A DNA stretch of 64,000 bases from Cruorifilaria tuberocauda (taxonomy: Eukaryota; Nematoda; Chromadorea; Rhabditida; Onchocercidae): contig JABVXU010000008.1 in assembly GCA_013365365.1 (NCBI GenBank), forward strand, positions 186,001 to 250,000, in the 5' to 3' direction. A model generated the notes under the pieces. The model was not told the DNA's origin. It searched no databases and was given only the letters and a program-made list of their open reading frames with translations. The position numbers were made by a program, and so were the translations under genes. How positions within the stretch are numbered: position 1 is the first letter of the stretch; every line of letters begins with the position of its first letter. This document shows, piece by piece, positions 56,761 through 64,000 of the stretch.

Positions 56761-58830
56761 GCTTTGTTTGATTTCACGACACAATGTTCCACTACTTAGC
56801 ATTTTATTTTCTTTCTTTCTGCTTTATTTCTTTATCATATTTATGATGACAAGTTGAATCCACGTTATTAAAAGTTTTTTTTAATTTCCAACGGTATTGA
56901 GAATCACAAGAGCTTCAGAAATACCAATTCCTATCAATTTTAAATCGATATAAGCTTGACTGTTCAGGTACATTATGCTCCGACTAACATGGTATGCTTA
57001 AGTGATAAAATCAATAATGACTTATATCGATAATTGTTTTTTAATAATAATTCTTGATAATCGCTATAATCAGATAAAAGTCAAATAAATTAAATCATAA
57101 GTCAAATAAGAATATTTATTATTAAATAAATATTATTATTAACTTTGATAATAATCAATACAAAAAACGAAAAAACGTCAACTTCAGGATTAATATAATC
57201 ATGCTAATGATAAGAAAGAAGAGATGAATTTAATAAAGAAAAGATAATAGGAATTTCATTATTGAATGCATAATAATTTTCTTTTTTGTCATACGAAATG
57301 TTTGTGGATATTTTATCACGATATCCATGAACACTTTAAGTGAACTATTGCTATATTCTTATTGAACAAACGATGTTTATCGGATTTTTTGAAGAATTTT
57401 AGTATTTTGTTGATTTATAGTAAATCATTTTTCAGTAAATTTGATAAACGTATCATATTATTTCGGTTGAGTTAACTCTGATAATAATTGAAATTTCTTT
57501 CACCATGTAACGGCAATAGCATGCTTGCTGTAAAGTAAAAATAGAAGAAAGAAATGCAACTCTCGGAAGTTTTAGTCTTCTAGGAAGATTTTCTTGAGTA
57601 TCTATGTGATAGGAAAATTTTTTGAGAGTGCTGTAGCTCCTTTTTTTGAATATAGTAACAATTATCCGATACAATGATTTAATAGCCACAGATAATTTTG
57701 GCTCTGCTTAATTATTTGAATTTAAAAAATTCAGGAATTAGGTAAAATTTATGCATTCCTACATGTACATGAAATCAGTGATACTAAATATGGATTGTTA
57801 ACCGTCACTGTTGTATTGATTTTATACAAACATGTTTTCTAATTAGGAAAAAAATCCAATTAAAATTCATTTCAGTTTAAAAAAGCACTCAAGATCCCAA
57901 AAGAATTAGTCAGATATTCAGTGACAATAAATCATTGACGGAACTCATTATCAGCGATAACTTGATTTCATAGGATGGTAATTTCTTTTTCTCACTATGA
58001 GATCGTTTAATATTGTCATCCAATACTGAATTATCTGACGAAGACTTAACACTTCTCGATGTACGAGTATATCCTTCGGGATAAATAGCAAACAGTGAAT
58101 AGTTGAAAAGTCAAAGAAGAATAGGAATAGGAAATCCAAAGAATGATGGAAGAATTACCAAAGTACACTTTTAAATCCTTTTTCATTTTTAATTTTTTCC
58201 GAAGCATTATTTCCAAAGCATATTTCCATCCAAATAAATGAACAGTATTTAAAAATAAACGAGGATCTATGAAAAATTTATTGTGTTACAAAAATATAGA
58301 AGCAAAGCTGGACGCAAACAAACATATAATAGGCAGTCATATATTTTGTAAATTGCAAATGCATAACATCATATCAGCTTTATAAGTATTATGAATAAAC
58401 TCTAATGTGATACTATCATTGGTCAGACAAAAACAGTTACAGTTACAAATAACTATTCATAAGACTTACGATTACAAAATTACTGCTGAAAATACGCATA
58501 TTTTCTGCTTATTTAACTAATTAAACATTCTGACATAGGAAAGTTACTTTCTGTAGTCTAAAGCATTCATTAAGTTTACAAAATTTTCGTAAAGTAAAAA
58601 GAAATCAGTCCTGAGAGGTGAAATTTCACTCTTAGAACAATTAAACAACTTGTGTTCAAGAATTTCTCGGGATTACGCTGTTTTATGAAACAATGATCAA
58701 CAAACACTTTAAATAGGACTAGTGAAAACTGAAGGTTAGTCCAGGTTCCAGGTGCACTTAAAATTGTTAAGCTTCAATGATTTTTCTCCAAACCGTGTTA
58801 TCGGATTCGCTACGGCTCTGTGCTGATCAG
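56761..58830. other. Intergenic region between the small heat-shock and receptor genes
   Basis: The two genes converge here. The sequence is AT-rich, with AAT/ATT-rich low complexity at about 57040-57160. No coding exons were identified; open frames are short and unrecognised. Confidence 0.6.
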
Positions 58831-61800
58831 CTATATCCCGTTTCCTCTTTTTCCATCATCCCGAAACATTTTGGATGCCGTCACTGTCTGTTGAATTATT
58901 CGACTGCTTCTTTGTCTGTCTGCGGAATATGAACGTCCCAAATGATTTTTCTTTCGTATCACAGTACGAAATATTGGAATCTAAAAATTTGCAGTGCACA
59001 TAGAAAGAAAAGTGCAAAAACAAAAATTTTGAATTAAAATTTAGAAACTAATTAGGATTGCGAATGGGATTTCATGTGATTGATTTTTTTAAAAAATTTC
59101 TTTAAGAAATTTCAGAGAGACCTGATCATCATCACTATAATTAATTCTTGTGCATGCTGGTGAATTTTTGCAGTTTACTACACTACAGGTTGAATGAGTG
59201 TAACTTTTCCGTGATTCTGAACTATTCGATGGTGAAGAGGTCCGCTTCAAATTATCTTCTGAAATTGAATTATAAGCAATAATTTTACAAATTCTTAATA
59301 TTTGCTCTCAGAGAATTCAGCAGATTGAATAACAGTAATTTATTTCGATCAAAAAATTTAGCATTGTAAACCTTTCACTGATAGCCTTATAATTTTAAGA
59401 TTACTTATTTAATAATAATAAATATATCCAAAGATTAAATCATAAATTTTTGTTAATAAAAATTTATGATTTAATCTTTCGTTTTCAAAAGTGTACATAA
59501 TTTTATTTGCTGTAATTTGCTGATTATTACAATAATCAGACAAAACTTCACCTTTTTCAAACAAATCGTTATCGAAAACAAATTCTCTCAATACATTTTG
59601 CGGACGCACCTCGACAATTACTGGCTCATATGATAAAATTATGTAAATTTTTGGACCGAAAATAAACCCAAGTAAAGCGGATGCGCACAAAAGTAGTTCA
59701 AGAACAACAACTGTATCCTGCATAATAATTTTCAATTTAGTTTCGATTCAAAAATTTCTCTCTAACAGAGGCAAAAACCATATTGATAAAAATGGTAAAC
59801 CTTATATGACGATGGAACCAAAACATAAACCACCATCCAAATAATCCACAGAATAACACAACTTAACGATGATATGAAGAGCCATTTTGTTTCCTATAAA
59901 TCCACGAAAAATTACTTTTTTAATATATTAGAAAAAATAAAACTTGTCATAATTATCTTTAATTGGCTTTAAAAAATAGCAACAAATTATTCCAAATATT
60001 TACTTTATAATTGCGTTTGATGTTTTTATTGGATTTATTAAGAAAAAGCGCCAACAGTAGAAGTATGATAACGTAAGCATGTGATAATAAGAATTCGTCA
60101 TTACCATATTTACAGATTAAACGTGGTTGTCCGTCATCCAGTATTATTATTGATGCAAATTCTTCTGTTAGCCACCTAAAACAAGTAATGAGCTGTAAAA
60201 CATTATAGTTTAGGGTTTGAAAATCTTACCGATAACTCACTTGCCATCGGTATTACATGTAATTTAAAGGTTCCGTAAAAGACCAATCCTTACTTTGAAG
60301 AAAGCGCAATTTGAACACCCATAATGAACAGCAGTAAAAGCCAATAGTTCCAATAGCTAATGTGAACAGCATCAGAAAATCCCAATAATTCAGCATTTTT
60401 TAGTTTTGTTGCTTTAACAATCATCACTCCAAAACAAAATGCATAACCCAACGGATGCAACACAATTCGAAGTCGACAAACCTTCAATGATTCGTTCAGT
60501 GATTTCAATGGTACTTGAGAAATCAAAATTTGAAATGATTAAAAAGTTAGGTGAAGTAAATAATAAAACTAACGGTATCAGTTGATTCGAAGACAAAAAT
60601 ATATCCAGTGATATAAAGGACAATAACTCCCATAAGCAATGATAAACCCAACGACTGATTTCCTTTGATAACTCGAAAGTACAATTTAATTACTGCTAGG
60701 AATAGCACTCCAAGTGCGCCGATCAACATTACAGTTATTATTGCTGCTAGTGCATAATTCCATGTTTGCAAGCGCCATTGCCCTGCTGTTAATCGATCCA
60801 AAATCTGGATTTTTATAAATTTTACTAAAATTTAATTTTGATTTAGATAAAAAACTGGTATTTTTATGCGAGAAATGCAGAGTTAGAAATGAAACACTAA
60901 CTTTCTCCATTTTTCCCTCAGTATTAGTACAAAATGAGATTCTGAAAATAATTATCAAAAAAGTTTTTTATTAACTGATGGAAATTGAAATTGTGTGAAG
61001 GCATCATTTGTAGGTACACGACGAATGTACGAACCGCCAAGTGTTCCGAATTCATCAATCACCGAAAATGGTATTTTCATCGAATTTACGTCCAGGAAAC
61101 ATTTGCACAATGGTGACGTACATCGTGATATAATTCTGCAAGTATAATATTTTTCAAAGTGATAACTTTGATGATCAATGAAAAACATGCTTTGTTTACA
61201 AATGATATAATCAAAATATTATTGAACTTTTGAGAAAAAAAAATGAAAAATAACAACAAACTTTGGTTGTGCTATTTCATCCGATATGTGATCAGGAATA
61301 CCGAAATATTTATATGATTCCGAAAATTTGAAGCCACTTTTGTCCGAATAATTTCCAATGCTTCGATAAGCATATGAACCTAAAACTTCAATTAGTATCA
61401 CGACTGTAAAGTGTTATATGGCAACAAAATTTTACGGCAATGTCTACTTCTTTTGGGAATTATTGATTGTTGATTTGGAAAGGGTAACTATTTTCTCTAT
61501 TCTCCAACAGAGCAAGCAAAAATAAGAAAATGAGACAAACAAAAATTTAATGATAATTGAAATGTCTTATGGGGAAAATTCTTAATTGCTTATCCTACCT
61601 TGTCCATCTGGTACAAATTCGTAGATAACAAAGTCGTACTCGGTCTGAGCTTTTCTAATAATTTTAGAAATTTGTTCACGTCCTTTCGTGTAGAATTCGT
61701 CACAAGCGCCAATTTGTTGTGGACATAACCGCTTATAAACAACATCCAGCGCAAATAGGAAGCGTTCCACGCCACGCATAAAATATCCACTTTTCGTCAT

Positions 61801-63189
61801 CCTTCCTAAACATCGCTTTTCAAACAATAAAATAGTCAAAAATTGATCTAATTTTTGATTGAAAACAAACATTTATATGGTGATGTGATTCTGAGAATTT
61901 TGAATCTTTGCAAGATTGCACATTACGACATTAAAAGTGTTACAGAAAACTTCATCAACTCTTCATAGAAAAAAATTTTGAAGTAATGCGTTGCGTTGAT
62001 GTAGAATACAAATTCTAGTTTATAAGGTAACCATTTCTCATACCTAGACTTGGCAGATCTAATAACTCATCTCCAGTACACATTTTGCCTTCATAAAATT
62101 TTCGATTTGCTTCAGATAAAGCGCACTGCCATCGATTTTCAACATATTCCCAATACCACTTTTCCGGCAGGCTAAGTGGTGTGATACTTTCTAACCAAGC
62201 TCGAAATTCATCATATATTACATTCTGAAGTTAAAATCGCCTTACACTTTAAGAAGTAATAGTATATAAGCACGATGTTAGTATTTAGCATAAAGTAGCA
62301 ATAAGTAATTTAAGTGAAAGTCTTTTTACATATTAACGAAGTTAAAGTCACATACCTTAGGTTGTAAAGATAGAGTACCTACAAATCTGGCAACATTAGA
62401 TGGATCATGTAAATAGAAGTCATGAGCATCGCCACTGACTATATGAACATGCGGATAAGTAGATTCTAAAATAATTTTTAATTTTCTGATTATTTAGCAA
62501 GAATTTTCAAAATTAGATGACTTTTGAAAGAGTCAATGTTTCTCTTACATATGTGAGGTAATCTTGCAAATAAATTTCCTTCAAAAATGAGATTTTTTAT
62601 CTGTCTGAATCTTATTTCATTTAATTTCTGAGAAATTTAATATTGGACAAACCACTTATAAGCTCAGAATGCATTGTCCCTTCTTTCTGATGAAAATTAA
62701 TTAATCGGAAAATAACAATTAGTGGGGGAGAAATTCGGGCTTGCTAAACAGTATTGCTGCTCGTCTTATTAATAAGTTGCAAATATAACAAATCATCAAC
62801 TGATATATGCATGAAAGACTTTAAACAATTTGTGTAAAGTATACAAAAATATCATATACGCATGGGACTGATTTAGTTAGTGCTCTTGTCGCTCGATTTT
62901 TATATGTATAATAAAAACTTTAAATATTTCAAGTTTTGCTAGACGATTGTAACAATCGGAACCATTTTAAAGTTAGAACGGATCTTAAATTTAAAAAGGA
63001 GAAACCTCTACGGAGTTTAGCAGTGAAATATATAGCAGCATCGAAAGCGGTTGTGAAAAGTACAGTAACATTAGCTGCTGTTGTTGTATCCACTTCTTCT
63101 CCATGTACTACTTTAACTTCAGCTATGCAGATATCATTTTCTACAGCCAATTTTTCAAACTGTCGATAAGTGGCCAGTGATGAACCATC
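58831..63189 (-). CDS. Class C GPCR related to metabotropic glutamate receptors (N-terminus not found)
   Basis: Minus-strand exons, 5' to 3', include 63189-63006, about 62466-62358, 62227-62042, 61808-61603, 61380-61265, 61138-60975, 60803-60575, a TM3-TM4 exon in 60502-60292, about 60175-60000, 59892-59802, 59717-59552, 59216-59122 and 58980-58831 (stop TAG). The first five encode part of a Venus-flytrap ligand domain: GSSLATYRQFEKLAVENDIC, then a PEKWYWEYVENRWQCALSEA segment, KMCTGDELL and LCPQQIGACDEF, all matching landmarks of mGluR ectodomains. Seven membrane helices follow: WNYALAAIITVMLIGALGVL, LLMGVIVLYITGYIFVF, LGYAFCFGVMIVKAT, YWLLLLFIMGVQIAL, YVIILLLLALFL, LFISSLSCVILWIIWMVVYV, and a last one ending FGPKIYIIL. 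The cytoplasmic tail is Ser-rich and basic. The linker lacks most of the usual cysteine-rich domain. Ligand unknown. Confidence 0.82.
59430..59479. repeat. Perfect 22-bp inverted repeat in a receptor intron
   Basis: Arms 59430-59451 and 59458-59479 are exact reverse complements (aaagattaaatcataaattt and tt), with loop gttaat. It lies in the intron between the last-helix exon and the tail exon if the donor AAAAAG|GTGAAG at 59551 is used. Without that splice it would be coding to a stop near 59409. Confidence 0.9.
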
Positions 63190-64000
63190 CTGAAATATTT
63201 GGCATGAATCTTAATTTTCTCCAACTCTGCTACTTAGTACAGTATTTTGCTCAGCCTAATTTTCTATCAAATGGTTAAAACCAGAAGCTACGAGAGTTAA
63301 TTTTTTGCAAGAAGTATGTTTTAATAAAAATTTACCCGCTAAGCCTATGTCACCGTTTTTAATCTATAGAAAATATTTTAATTAGTAATGATTTATGTTT
63401 TTTTGTCACCATATTAAGCATCCTTCAGTTTTTGTCATTGAAGTGCAATTTATTTTAAAAAGCGAATGTTAGTTTTTTGATATTTTTTAGCGGTAGGTTT
63501 TGAAAGATTGATAAAATCTACGCTTATTTTTAAATAAGCATTTTGAAAAAAAGTAATTAATATTCTACGCACTCCCAATATGTTTCGTTTATTCTTGGGA
63601 ACAGTTTATTAATTAGATTAGTTTTCACATTTTCGTTCCATTTGTAGCCATAAAAGAATTTTTCTGCCGTTTAGATTTAATTTTTCTTACCTATTCTGAA
63701 CTGCTCTGGTTGGTTGAGTATCTGACGTAAATATTTCCTTCGACTGTTTGAAGAATTTTGTTAAAAGTTATAAAATCTGATTATGAATCCCAATCAATTT
63801 ATTTATCACAACTATTTTCTTTCGCGGTCCAAAAAAGAATTCCAAATTAAGAGGGAATAAGAGTGAGGCGAAAAAAACATAGTTATAAAATCTTAAAATT
63901 TATTCTTGCTTCTCGTTTTTGCGTTTAATATCAGAACAGTAACGATATAAATTAAAACTAACTTGATTAGAAACAACGATGGAGATGTACGCCCAAGAAA
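63190..64000. other. Region upstream of the first recognised receptor exon
   Basis: The acceptor before 63189 (ATATTTCAG on the minus strand) shows that coding or leader sequence lies further upstream. I could not identify it here. A possible donor at about 63713 follows a short open stretch, but its phase does not match. The missing N-terminal exons are probably beyond the window. Confidence 0.5.

Noticed and set aside
60906..60944. Candidate small receptor exon (ISFCTNTEGKMEK)
   Set aside because: It would leave an upstream intron of only about 34 nt, and neither open frame fits the phases. Direct joining of 60975 to 60803 is clean.
63714..63770. Possible upstream receptor exon with a strong donor
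   Set aside because: The open frame leaves phase 2, while the exon at 63189 begins in phase 0. No flytrap motif is visible.

Overview
The window is nuclear DNA of a nematode. It is very AT-rich, the genes are split into many small exons by short introns, most introns are GT-AG, and every recognisable protein has a close animal counterpart. The composition and gene set suggest a spirurid or filarial-type parasite, but nothing here fixes the species. No bacterial, viral, CRISPR or transposase sequence was seen.

Layout: (1) 101-1110 (+), the last three exons of a MOCS3/UBA4-type enzyme, covering its rhodanese domain. (2) 4829-12850 (+), a p120/delta-catenin of the JAC-1 type, with about 30 exons, fibronectin type III repeats followed by armadillo repeats, and a C-terminal DSWV. 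(3) 12851-27757, a 15-kb stretch without a convincing gene, holding microsatellites, a G-quadruplex motif, GATA-rich sequence and small dispersed repeats. (4) 27758-34244 (+), a two-finger GATA factor of the ELT-1 type; seven exons join in frame to 395 residues. (5) 34245-41428, non-coding, with a perfect 31-bp hairpin. (6) 41429-47328 (-), coatomer beta-prime (COPB2). (7) 48566-50805 (+), a Phafin (PH + FYVE) protein of 266 residues whose eight exons join exactly, transcribed divergently from COPB2. (8) 55130-56760 (+), a small heat-shock protein of the HSP-25 type. (9) 58831-63189 (-), most of a class C GPCR related to metabotropic glutamate receptors; its N-terminus was not found.

The genes do not form a pathway. 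They are separate housekeeping (UBA4, COPB2, Phafin), developmental (JAC-1, ELT-1), stress or muscle (HSP-25) and signalling (receptor) loci with their own flanking DNA; no operon is apparent. I found no wholly new system. The most notable points are three GC-AG introns, one of them a 93-nt intron that is open and in frame; a possible splice switch over the JAC-1 PDZ ligand; a glutamate-receptor-like protein whose cysteine-rich linker has almost disappeared; a nematode-type Ser/Thr-rich expansion of the COPB2 tail; and perfect hairpins in non-coding DNA.
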